From NCBI GenBank assembly GCA_041746735.1, contig JBGTGP010000018.1, positions 62,001 through 126,000 on the forward strand: a stretch of 64,000 bases of DNA. Direction: 5' to 3'. Position 1 is the first letter of the stretch. Each line of letters opens with the position of its first letter. Position numbers and translations under genes: made by a program. Positions 9,438-17,540 of the stretch are shown piece by piece. The notes under the pieces were generated by a model. That model worked only from the letters and a program-made list of their open reading frames with translations, made no database searches and had not been told where the DNA came from. Source of the DNA: Opimibacter sp041746735 (GTDB taxonomy: Bacteria > Bacteroidota > Bacteroidia > Chitinophagales > Saprospiraceae).

Positions 9438-11417
9438 TTACTGCTTTGTAGCAGGTACTCTAAAGTGTTGAAAAAACGCGAGTGATTCCGGATTCCGCAT
9501 AGCATCGCGGCTAAGGCTGCTGTCTGCATTCATCCCCATCAGAATTTTCTTGACCGGGGCTTCCATTTTTTTACCACTCATGGTATATGGTATATCCGGA
9601 ACCTCGATGGCCTCATCGGGGACATGTCTCGGAGAGCATTTGGTCCGTAATACCGAGGCTATATTCTTTATCAAGCTCGTATCCAAAGATTTCCCTGGTC
9701 GCATCTTTACAAAAAGAGGCATGTAATGTCGCCCTCCTTCAAGCTCCAGATTGACGATGAGGCTGTCTTCGATCTCAGGGATGTCCAGCAGTGCTCTGTA
9801 TATCTCTGCTGTACCAATCCGGACACCCTGCCGGTTGAGGGTAGCATCTGACCTCCCATAGATAACGATACCTCCCCGGTGGGTAATCCTGACCCAGTCG
9901 CCATGTCGCCAGACACCTGGTACATCTTCAAAATAGCTGGCTTTGTATTTTTTCTTCCCCGGGTCGTCCCAGAAAAAAACAGGCATCGATGGCATGGGCT
10001 GGGTAATCATCATTTCACCCACCTCATCCACTACAGGCTGACCGCTTTCATTAAAAGCATAGAGTGCGCACCCCAGTCCTCTGGCCTGGATTTCTCCCCG
10101 GATTACTGGTTTTTCCAACACCCCCCCTACAAAGGCAGTACAAACATCTGTCCCACCACTCATCGAGCATAGCCAAACCCTCTCATGAATGGCTTTGTAC
10201 ACCCACGAAAATGTTTCTGGCGGCAAGGGAGAGCCTGTTGAACCAATACTCCGCAATCCCGACAGATCATACGTCCGTCCGGGATGAAGATCTGCCTTCA
10301 TACAGGCGATCAGGTATGGAGCACTGGTGCCAAAATGTTGAATTGAATACTTTTCAGCGAGCTTCCACAGCCGGGTCAGATCAGGGTATCCCGGGCTACC
10401 CTCATAGAGTACCATCGTTGCCCCTAAAAGCATCGAACCTTGTAAGAAATTCCACATCATCCATCCGGTGGTGCTAAACCAAAAGAACCGTTCTCCGGGA
10501 TGAACATCGTTATGAAAAGCAAGGTACTTAAGATGTTCAAGCAGGCAACCTCCGTGGGAGTGTGTGATTGCCTTTGGCGCCCCGGTGGTGCCGGAGGAAT
10601 ACAAAATCCACAATGGATGACTAAAAGGTACCGGTAAAAAAACCGGTGCGGGTGAGATAGCATCTGTAAGTTGAGCATACCAGGTAACTTGCTCTTGTTT
10701 CGTATCAGCTATTTCTTTGGTGTAGGAGATTATAAGTGTATTTCTCAAACTTTTGAGGCCCTGTCGTATTTCTGAAATCTCGTTCAGACGGGAATGTACT
10801 TTGCCATTGTAGGAATACCCATCTGCTGCTATAAGTAAGACGGGCTCAATTTGGGCAAAACGGTCGATTACACTGTTGACTCCAAAATCCTGGGAGCAAC
10901 ACGACCACACAGCCCCCATTGATATGGCGGCAAGGAAAGCAAAGGTAGTTTCCGGTATATTAGGCAGATATCCTGCGATCCGGTCGCCTGGCAAGACATT
11001 ATTTGCCCTATAAAAATCCTGCAGCCGTGTGACCTCACGCCACATGTCTTCCACACGAATGGTCCGTTGATCACCTGACTCAGATTCAAACAAAATCGCA
11101 GTTTCTTGTGTGGACATTGCCTTGAAAATATGCTCGGCATAATTCAGCGTCGCCCCATCAAACCACACCTGATTCGGCATAGCTCCACCAGACAAAACAG
11201 ATGTATAGGTTGTATGTAATCTGATATTAAAGAAAGAAATCAGACTTTCCCAAAACATGGCCGGGTTCTCTACAGACCATTGCCAAAGGGATTCATAATC
11301 GGTTGTTTCAACCTGGTACACTTTTTTAAGCCACTGCCGGTACTTCGTGATTTGAGCAGCATCGATGTCTTCCGCAGAGGGTTGCCAGAGGGTGTCGGGA
11401 TGTAGATCTATATTCAT
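9438..11417 (-). CDS. Acetoacetyl-CoA synthetase (acetoacetate-CoA ligase)
   Basis: Activates acetoacetate to acetoacetyl-CoA with ATP, through an adenylate intermediate (ANL superfamily). The product has about 659 residues, the usual length. An N-terminal ACS-type cap (ITKYRQWLKKVYQV) is followed by AMP-binding motif LYSSGTTGAPKAITHSHGG, then GATMVLYEGSPGYPD and GTSAPYL, the core YGRSDATLNRQGVRIGTAEIY, and the C-terminal lysine region PYTMSGKKMEAPVKK. The substrate is inferred from resemblance to AacS rather than acetyl-CoA synthetase. The ATG at 11415-11417 is preferred over one 33 bases upstream, which would nearly touch the divergent carboxylase gene. It is divergent from the biotin carboxylase with 85 bases between starts. 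Confidence 0.9.
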   Translation of the reverse strand: MNIDLHPDTLWQPSAEDIDAAQITKYRQWLKKVYQVETTDYESLWQWSVENPAMFWESLISFFNIRLHTTYTSVLSGGAMPNQVWFDGATLNYAEHIFKAMSTQETAILFESESGDQRTIRVEDMWREVTRLQDFYRANNVLPGDRIAGYLPNIPETTFAFLAAISMGAVWSCCSQDFGVNSVIDRFAQIEPVLLIAADGYSYNGKVHSRLNEISEIRQGLKSLRNTLIISYTKEIADTKQEQVTWYAQLTDAISPAPVFLPVPFSHPLWILYSSGTTGAPKAITHSHGGCLLEHLKYLAFHNDVHPGERFFWFSTTGWMMWNFLQGSMLLGATMVLYEGSPGYPDLTRLWKLAEKYSIQHFGTSAPYLIACMKADLHPGRTYDLSGLRSIGSTGSPLPPETFSWVYKAIHERVWLCSMSGGTDVCTAFVGGVLEKPVIRGEIQARGLGCALYAFNESGQPVVDEVGEMMITQPMPSMPVFFWDDPGKKKYKASYFEDVPGVWRHGDWVRITHRGGIVIYGRSDATLNRQGVRIGTAEIYRALLDIPEIEDSLIVNLELEGGRHYMPLFVKMRPGKSLDTSLIKNIASVLRTKCSPRHVPDEAIEVPDIPYTMSGKKMEAPVKKILMGMNADSSLSRDAMRNPESLAFFQHFRVPATKQ

Positions 11418-11502
11418 AATATGGTCTGGCCGAAAGTAATAGAAAATCATGAGTCTCTCGCCGGGGTTTGCCGGTTGGAGGGAAGAAACCTATTTTTCGC
11501 CT

Positions 11503-12951
11503 ATGATCCGAACAATTGACAAGATTCTGATTGCTAACCGGGGAGAAATAGCGGTCCGAATCATCCGAACCTGCAAACGTCTTGGCATCCGGACTGTTGC
11601 CGTCTATTCAGATGCCGACCGCAAAAGCCCGCATGTGGTTCTGGCCGATCAGGCTGTATGGATAGGCCCCGCACCTTCCCGAGATTCGTATCTCAATCCG
11701 GAGCGAATTATTCTAGCGGCTTTGGATACAGGTGCTACGGCAATTCATCCCGGGTATGGCTTTCTTAGTGAAAATGATCTTTTTGCCCAGGCCGTCAATG
11801 ACGCGGGTTTGATCTTCATCGGACCTTCCGTCAGCAGCATCAGGGCCATGGGCAATAAACTGGCAGCTAAGGAAACGGCTAAACGCTTCAATATTCCTAT
11901 GATACCTGGATCAGAAGGAGCGATAAATGATCCTGAAGCAGCCAGACAAATAGCTGCTTCAATTGGGTATCCCCTGCTCATTAAAGCAGCTGCCGGTGGC
12001 GGAGGAAAGGGTATGCGGATTGTAAAAGACGCCCATGAACTGAACAGCCAGATTGAACGAGCCATGAGTGAGGCACTGGCCTCTTTCGGAGACGGGTCAG
12101 TATTTATTGAAAAATATATCGAATCTCCACGGCATATAGAAATGCAGGTGATGGCTGACCAGCATGGTCATTGCATTCATCTTTTTGAACGGGAATGTTC
12201 TATTCAGCGTCGCCATCAAAAAATTATTGAAGAGGCCCCATCCTCCATTCTTACGCCTGAAAAAAGGGGAGAAATGGGGCGCGATGCCGTTTTGGTGGCA
12301 CGTGCCTGTGATTATTCTGGAGCCGGAACAGTTGAATTTCTTCTGGATGAAAAAGGCCACCATTATTTTTTGGAAATGAATACCCGACTTCAGGTAGAAC
12401 ATCCAGTTACAGAAATGATCACAGGACTTGACCTTGTGGAAATGCAAATCCGGATAGCAGAAGGTCATCCGCTAATGCTTCAGCAACAGGATCTCCATAT
12501 TCGGGGCCACGCCATTGAGCTCAGGGTCTACGCTGAAAACGCAAAAGAAGGATTTATGCCTTCGACCGGCACCCTTATACGGTATACATCACCAGCAGGA
12601 GAAGGAATTCGGGTAGATGACGGATATCGGGAAGGGATGGATATTCCTATCCATTATGATCCTATGATCTCTAAACTCATCGTGCAAGCCCCAACTCGTC
12701 AAGAGGCTATAGAAAAAATGAAGGAAGCGATTGGAGCATATGAGATAGAAGGTGTGCATACCACTTTGGAATTCGGACGGTTTGCCATGGGTCATCCGGC
12801 TTTTACTAAAGGCCGTTTTGATACGCATTTTGTAGAGAAATATTTACCTGACTTTCTCCAATCAGAAGAAAAAACTTTGCATACGTTGGCGAAGTTTGCA
12901 GCCTGGTGGTACGAAAGGGAAAAGAGAATGCTGGTATTGCCAAAAGCATAA
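11503..12951 (+). CDS. Biotin carboxylase subunit of an acyl-CoA carboxylase
   Basis: ATP-dependent carboxylation of biotin, first half-reaction of acetyl-, propionyl- or methylcrotonyl-CoA carboxylase. The 482-residue product has the N-terminal KILIANRGEIAVRII, HPGYGFLSEN, the ATP-grasp loop AAAGGGGKGMR, the metal/bicarbonate region FLEMNTRLQVEHPVTE and the C-terminal TLEFGRFAMGHPAFTKGRFDTHFVE. It ends about 35 residues beyond the usual AccC end, without a biotin-carrier domain (no MKM motif). The ATG at 11503 starts MIRTIDKILI as in the family. No carboxyltransferase or carrier gene is next to it; the divergent acetoacetyl-CoA synthetase hints at branched-chain or ketone-body metabolism, but accC for fatty acid synthesis is equally possible. 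Confidence 0.9.
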   Translation: MIRTIDKILIANRGEIAVRIIRTCKRLGIRTVAVYSDADRKSPHVVLADQAVWIGPAPSRDSYLNPERIILAALDTGATAIHPGYGFLSENDLFAQAVNDAGLIFIGPSVSSIRAMGNKLAAKETAKRFNIPMIPGSEGAINDPEAARQIAASIGYPLLIKAAAGGGGKGMRIVKDAHELNSQIERAMSEALASFGDGSVFIEKYIESPRHIEMQVMADQHGHCIHLFERECSIQRRHQKIIEEAPSSILTPEKRGEMGRDAVLVARACDYSGAGTVEFLLDEKGHHYFLEMNTRLQVEHPVTEMITGLDLVEMQIRIAEGHPLMLQQQDLHIRGHAIELRVYAENAKEGFMPSTGTLIRYTSPAGEGIRVDDGYREGMDIPIHYDPMISKLIVQAPTRQEAIEKMKEAIGAYEIEGVHTTLEFGRFAMGHPAFTKGRFDTHFVEKYLPDFLQSEEKTLHTLAKFAAWWYEREKRMLVLPKA

Positions 12952-12958
12952 CCGGGCC

Positions 12959-15676
12959 TTACTTCGCTTTTACAAAAGGAATGACTTCAATTGCCCCTGT
13001 CCTCGCATCCTTACCGTGAAGGAAATACAGTCCTTGGGGTAGTGATCTGATTGGTATCTGAAGTGTATGAACGCCGATCGGCAACCAATACCCACGTATA
13101 TCCAGCACCTGGCCTAAAGCATTAGTGATACTGATTTCAAGGGCTGTATGTCTATAACTTTGAGTGCCTATGGTAATGTGCTGGTCGCTTAGTGATTCCA
13201 GAGTCAATATGCCTGATAATCGAAGATCTGGCAATGTATGATCCGGGTAAAGTTGTGAAGTCGGAACAACCTCCTCCGGGAAATCCACTCCTGACCATCT
13301 GAAACTTATATGAGAACCCCATGCCCAATCATACAGCCGGATATGTAAAGGGTACAGCCGACCGGCCTCCAGGTAGATCGTGCCTTTCTCATAATTGACA
13401 CCCGGCGACCATTGCTGGATGACGGTATGCCCGTCGATTTCCACAAACACACCGTCATCTGCAAAGACAGTGAAGGTATATACTCCACTCCGATAGGGCT
13501 GAATAAACCCTTTCCACCGAATACCAAAATCATCGATCGGAACGCCGGGATATGGTTCCCGAAGCAGATACTGATGATCGATCACCGGATCAATTTCTGT
13601 GGCCACAGGATCACCCTCAAATGCCATGTTATCATAATAGGATACGGTTAGACCGGTACCTTTTCCCGCCAGAATGGACTCAAACGTCCCCACAAAGACC
13701 TGATCCTGTTCACGGGTCCTTACCTCACGATGAATCACTTCAGAACCATCCTCCCAGCCATTGAAAAAGTACAGGCTATCCCCTTGCGCTTGCTTATACG
13801 GTGGAGATAAAAACCTTGTGACTCCTCTGACGCCTTCAATAGAGTAAGGCGTGGTAGCCGGAATGCCATCCAGATAAATATCAAGGTTGGATGGCGCTGA
13901 TTGCACCAGTATACTACCTACCAGGGGATAAATATCCCGATGAATAGTTTTCGTCATCCCATCCTGATCCGTAGCCCGGAGATAGACTCGGTACCAAACA
14001 TCGGATGCGGTCTCGCCTGTAACCGGAATCGACCACGATCCAAATGCTAGTCCCGGTGTCCAGGACATGGCTGGATGTGTATGTGTACCATGGTGAAAAT
14101 CAATTCGCCAACTCAGTGCTGCAGACGAAAGCAGGCCCTCCTCCGGATCCTCAGCATATCCTGAAAAATAAATGGTCTCTCCAGCGGTGTAGGTGCCATC
14201 CGGTTCTGGAGATGTAATGACCGGCATGGGACGTTGATTGTCCGTAACCTCCAGGAAAACAACAACAGATTCTGTTTTTCCAAAAGCATTGGATACCTCA
14301 ACCTGAATGGTGGCCTCATGTTGTGACATTTGTACCTGATTCAAGACGAGGATGGGGTCATCCAGCGACATGACTTCTTCTCCGTTCACCAGCCAGGTAT
14401 ATTCAAGTGGCTGAGCACCCATTGCCACAACGGAGAAGGTTGCATTTTCCCCTACAGGAATTTTAACAGATTGGGGCGCAACTGAAATAAACGGAGCACC
14501 ACTACCCGTATACGATATTCTCCAGAGTTTCCCTTCATTTGTACTGGTATTATCCTCTTGCGAACCATCCCCCAAACCTTTTCGCTCCAAATAATACAGG
14601 CTGCCATCAGCCGAAATATCCAAATCGATAATCCGGTCGCCATCTGTAATCAAACTGCCACGGTCCATCCATGTATTCGGATCCAACATGCGGATGTGGC
14701 CTCGACAATAATCGCTATAGAAATACCGGCCATAATACTGGGAAGGAAACTGTTGTATGGCAGGCGTATAGAAGACCGATCCTACGATGGCGCAATACCC
14801 ATTGGCATGTGAATATTGAAAAACCGGATCCCGGTACTCCGGAGGCACGACCTGATGGGTTCGTTTGCCTTCAACAGTGGGCCATCCGTAAAAGCTACCA
14901 TGCTCAATGCGGTTGACTTCTTCAAAGTTTGCACCACCGACATCATTGGCAAAAATCTCACCAGTAAGTGGATGAATCGTAAGCGTAAACGGATTGCGAA
15001 AACCATAGGCATATACATATCGGGCCCTTAGATAAGGAAACGTGTACCACGGGTTATCAGGTATGGCTTCACCATTCTCATCCATGCGCAGTATTTTTCC
15101 ATTTGTCGTTCCGATATTCTCGCCCTGCCAGGCCTGACCTCCGTCTCCAGTACCCACATAGAGATATCCATCCGTACCGAATACCATATCTCCACCATTA
15201 TGGATATCAGATCCCAACTGATCCAATTCCATAATGATATGTTCGCTTCCGGGAATCGTTTTATCTCCGTTGGCTGTCAATCGGCTGATTCGGTTGTGGC
15301 GCACCCCGGGGACAGAATAGAAAATATAATAATATCCGTTACGCTCAAAGTCCGGATGGAAAACCATATGTCCCAAGCCTCTTTCGTTTGCATCGTCCAC
15401 CTCGAGTGAAAGAAAGGGATCGGCTATCAGGACATCATCACGTATGATTCGGATAATGCCCTGTTTTTCGGTAATAAAGATGCGGCCATCCCGTGCGATG
15501 ACCATTGATGTGGGGTTTAACCCGGAAACAATTTCTTCACGGATAAATCCCGGAGGCAATTGGGCATGTAAGGATGTGGAGACTAGCAAAGTACCTGTCA
15601 GATACAAGAAAAAACAACCAAACCGCCTGAATGATATTTTACTTATTGACTGGGAAAACATAAAACCACTTTGCAT
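12959..15676 (-). CDS. Secreted PQQ-dependent sugar dehydrogenase-like protein with PA14 and T9SS sorting domain
   Basis: An exported multidomain protein of about 905 residues. After a signal peptide (FFLYLTGTLLVSTSLHAQ) comes a six-bladed propeller of the glucose/sorbosone dehydrogenase family (GLGHMVFHPDFERNGYYYIF, GDMVFGTDGYLYVGTGDGGQ, AYGFRNPFTLTIHPLTGEI). An Ig-like domain (SVKIPVGENATFSVVA) and further beta domains follow, then a PA14 carbohydrate-binding module (YRSGVYTFTVFADDGVFVEI, HISFRWSGVDFPEE). The last 80 residues are a type A T9SS tail (ISITNALGQVLDIRGY, LPQGLYFLHGKDARTG). Probably cell-surface polysaccharide or sugar oxidation. ATG at 15659-15661 is an equally good start. It begins 5 bases after the small gene upstream. 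Confidence 0.88.
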   Translation of the reverse strand: MQSGFMFSQSISKISFRRFGCFFLYLTGTLLVSTSLHAQLPPGFIREEIVSGLNPTSMVIARDGRIFITEKQGIIRIIRDDVLIADPFLSLEVDDANERGLGHMVFHPDFERNGYYYIFYSVPGVRHNRISRLTANGDKTIPGSEHIIMELDQLGSDIHNGGDMVFGTDGYLYVGTGDGGQAWQGENIGTTNGKILRMDENGEAIPDNPWYTFPYLRARYVYAYGFRNPFTLTIHPLTGEIFANDVGGANFEEVNRIEHGSFYGWPTVEGKRTHQVVPPEYRDPVFQYSHANGYCAIVGSVFYTPAIQQFPSQYYGRYFYSDYCRGHIRMLDPNTWMDRGSLITDGDRIIDLDISADGSLYYLERKGLGDGSQEDNTSTNEGKLWRISYTGSGAPFISVAPQSVKIPVGENATFSVVAMGAQPLEYTWLVNGEEVMSLDDPILVLNQVQMSQHEATIQVEVSNAFGKTESVVVFLEVTDNQRPMPVITSPEPDGTYTAGETIYFSGYAEDPEEGLLSSAALSWRIDFHHGTHTHPAMSWTPGLAFGSWSIPVTGETASDVWYRVYLRATDQDGMTKTIHRDIYPLVGSILVQSAPSNLDIYLDGIPATTPYSIEGVRGVTRFLSPPYKQAQGDSLYFFNGWEDGSEVIHREVRTREQDQVFVGTFESILAGKGTGLTVSYYDNMAFEGDPVATEIDPVIDHQYLLREPYPGVPIDDFGIRWKGFIQPYRSGVYTFTVFADDGVFVEIDGHTVIQQWSPGVNYEKGTIYLEAGRLYPLHIRLYDWAWGSHISFRWSGVDFPEEVVPTSQLYPDHTLPDLRLSGILTLESLSDQHITIGTQSYRHTALEISITNALGQVLDIRGYWLPIGVHTLQIPIRSLPQGLYFLHGKDARTGAIEVIPFVKAK

Positions 15677-15680
15677 ATTC

Positions 15681-15893
15681 CTACAACGTCTCAAAGGCAT
15701 AGATGTAAACGGGCTCACCCCACATCATCACTGAAGCTATATCGGCCGGACGAACGCTGCAGATTACATGAGCTCCGTCTTTTTTAAGCTGATTTGGCAT
15801 ATTGACTGGTAGAAATTTACGTCCGGCATCATCGATGATGCCATACCCTCCACCTTCGAACGAGAGGAAGACGACTTTGCCCTTGATCTTCAT
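15681..15893 (-). CDS. Small conserved hypothetical protein (70 residues)
   Basis: MKIKGKVVFLSFEGGGYGII begins a compact beta-rich protein, perhaps an SH3- or OB-like fold (GKVVFLSFEGGGYGIIDD, HVICSVRPADIASVMMWGEPVYIYAFE). Codon pattern, a clean ATG and a tight junction (4 bases) with the secreted dehydrogenase downstream support a real gene. No membrane segment or signal peptide is present. Function not recognised. Confidence 0.65.
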   Translation of the reverse strand: MKIKGKVVFLSFEGGGYGIIDDAGRKFLPVNMPNQLKKDGAHVICSVRPADIASVMMWGEPVYIYAFETL

Positions 15894-15972
15894 TGAGGTA
15901 AAAATACAAGTTATTGGGGAATGCCTGTATACGGTTCCGGATTACTGGTGAATGGCTGACCGCTCAAACGAT

Positions 15973-16791
15973 TTAGTCCGAAACAGCAAAGTGGTGTTGC
16001 AGACGTTCCAGTATACGTTGTTGGTCCTGCAACTGCCGGCTGATATCAGAAGATTGCATCGCTGTAGGAGCTACTTCCAGATAAGAAGTGAGTTTGACAC
16101 GGGCTTTCCACACTTCCCGAATTGAGTCCCCTGCAATTGTATAGGAGTCAAATTCAGGGTTGTCAGAGCAACATAAGAGATAGCCATTGGATTTTAACTG
16201 GTTGCTGATGCGTTTAATGACCACTTCCTGTTCTGTGATCACGATAAAGATTTGACTGCTTTTGATCGCCTGCTCCCAATACCGAGGTTCCACGAAGGCG
16301 GCGATAACAATATCATGTGGGCGAAAAGTGGGTTCCATGGAGGTGCCAGCGATTTCAAAGGAACGGTACGTACCTGACCTGAACTGTGGATCAGGAAGTT
16401 GGTAGGTGGGTAATTCCCGGATATACATTGGGTCGTCAAGTTGGCCTCCATAGCCGGCCTGGGCCTGATACGGCACGTGAACGATCCGTTCTTCACCTTT
16501 TTCGTCTGTGACGATAGAGAGGTTTCTGAGTCGAAGGCCATCCTCTTCGCCAGGAATACAGATGGGTTTTCCGATGCCGGTAAAGAGGAATCCGGGATTA
16601 ATTGCGAATTCATGGATAGCTTTTTCCAGTAAATCCAAAGGGACATCGCGGCGACCGGCGACCATTTCAGAAATCCCCTGGGGGTGATAGCCAAGGGAAA
16701 GGGCAAAGTGTCTTTTGGACCTGACTTTACCTTCTGCAACCAGGAGATCCAGGCATTGGAGAAAACGTGTCGTGATATTGGAGTTGCTCAT
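15973..16791 (-). CDS. XRE-type HTH repressor with S24 (LexA-like) peptidase domain
   Basis: A 272-residue cytoplasmic regulator. An N-terminal helix-turn-helix (about residues 18-50, RSKRHFALSLGYHPQGISEM) is followed by a linker and a C-terminal S24 domain with the serine motif EIAGTSMEPTFRPHDIVIA and lysine motif QEVVIKRISNQL, the Ser-Lys dyad of self-cleaving or dimerising repressors of the LexA/CI class. The ATG at 16789-16791 starts MSNSNITTRFLQCL. A longer frame upstream reads through a microsatellite into SPPHLLT repeats and is rejected. It lies beside the 99-bp tandem array and is divergent from the suf operon, so it may bind there; that is inference only. Confidence 0.87.
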   Translation of the reverse strand: MSNSNITTRFLQCLDLLVAEGKVRSKRHFALSLGYHPQGISEMVAGRRDVPLDLLEKAIHEFAINPGFLFTGIGKPICIPGEEDGLRLRNLSIVTDEKGEERIVHVPYQAQAGYGGQLDDPMYIRELPTYQLPDPQFRSGTYRSFEIAGTSMEPTFRPHDIVIAAFVEPRYWEQAIKSSQIFIVITEQEVVIKRISNQLKSNGYLLCCSDNPEFDSYTIAGDSIREVWKARVKLTSYLEVAPTAMQSSDISRQLQDQQRILERLQHHFAVSD

Positions 16792-16854
16792 TGCCGGCCT
16801 AAATATATGTATTTTTTTAATGTGTATAAAAATATAATTAATGGGCTTATCTCT

Positions 16855-16966
16855 GAGGAGGTGAGGAGGTGAGGGGTGAGGAGGTGAGGGGTGAGGAGGT
16901 GAGGAGGTGAGGAGGTGAGGAGGTGAGGGGTGAGGGGTGAGGAGGTGAGGAGGTGAGGAGGTGAGA
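16855..16966. repeat. G-rich microsatellite of 7-8 base units
   Basis: About 14 consecutive copies of GTGAGGAG or the one-base-shorter GTGAGGG, with the two lengths interspersed. It lies 64 bases upstream of the repressor start codon, in the leader or promoter region. Unit-number variation by slippage is expected. A related tract (GAGGTTGA units) overlaps the end of ychF at 43013. Confidence 0.9.
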
Positions 16967-16993
16967 AAGCAAGGGTGTCTTATCTTGCTTAAA

Positions 16994-17414
16994 GACTGAT
17001 TTCGTCGAAATACGTCCACCGACCCCTGTGGTTATTAGGCTGTAGCCATTCTCAAAACAAGGTATTACAATAATATTAAATATGTTCTCTTGGACTGATT
17101 TCGTCGAAATACGTCGCTGGATGCCTGTGGCTATTGGGCTATAGCCATTTTCAAATCAATAAATTATTGAAATATTAAATATGTTCTCTTGGACTGATTT
17201 CGTCGAAATACGTCGCTGGATGCCTGTGGCTATTGGGCTATAGCCATTTTCAAATCAATAAATTATTGAAATATTAAATATGTTCTCTCTTAACTGATTT
17301 CGTCGAAATACGTCGCTGGATGCCTGTGGCTATTGGGCTATAGCTTTTCTTCAAACAACGTATTATTACAATTCTATATATGTCACGGCGGACTGATTTC
17401 GTCGAAATACGTCG
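16994..17414 (+). repeat. Tandem array of about 99-bp repeat units (4 full, 1 partial)
   Basis: Units begin at 16994, 17093, 17192, 17292 and 17391, so the period is 99-100 bases. Units 2 and 3 are identical for about 96 bases; units 1 and 4 diverge mainly in the second half; the fifth copy keeps only the first 24 bases. Every copy begins with a near-palindrome: GAC, two bases, ATTTCG-T-CGAAAT, two bases, GTC. A second element, GGCTAT-TGGGCT-ATAGCC, starts 36 bases into each full unit and can form a stem-loop. The tail of each unit is AT-rich. No reading frame crosses the array. It fills the region between the S24 repressor (minus strand) and sufB (plus strand). Confidence 0.93.
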
Positions 17415-17540
17415 ACAGATAACTACAACCAATTCCACCGAAAGCTGACCCTAAACATTGTCCACAGATTTTTGTCTTATCTATAGTATACTTTTTTGTA
17501 TAAGAATGACGAACTTTACCGCCACAACCGGAGATAAGTT
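17415..17540 (+). promoter_or_regulatory. Leader and probable promoter region of the suf operon
   Basis: 126 bases between the last repeat and sufB. AT-rich around 17471-17500, with TTTG at 17471-17474 and a TAnnTTTG-like TACTTTTT at 17489-17496, but the spacing (14 bases) is shorter than the usual 19-21 of Bacteroidota promoters. A GGAG lies 10 bases before the sufB ATG. A promoter must lie here or inside the array; its exact position is not shown by the sequence. Confidence 0.35.

Noticed and set aside
16792..17019. N-terminal extension of the S24 repressor through the microsatellite
   Set aside because: It would add a low-complexity SPPHLLT repeat and hydrophobic filler; the ATG at 16791 gives the normal HTH start.
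16994..17414. Tandem array as a CRISPR locus
   Set aside because: The segments between the palindromes are themselves repeated and nearly identical, the period is about 99 bases, and no cas genes are nearby.
17458..17466. DnaA box (TTGTCCACA) hinting at oriC
   Set aside because: Only one box with a mismatch; no cluster, no dnaA or dnaN, and the AT-rich part is short.
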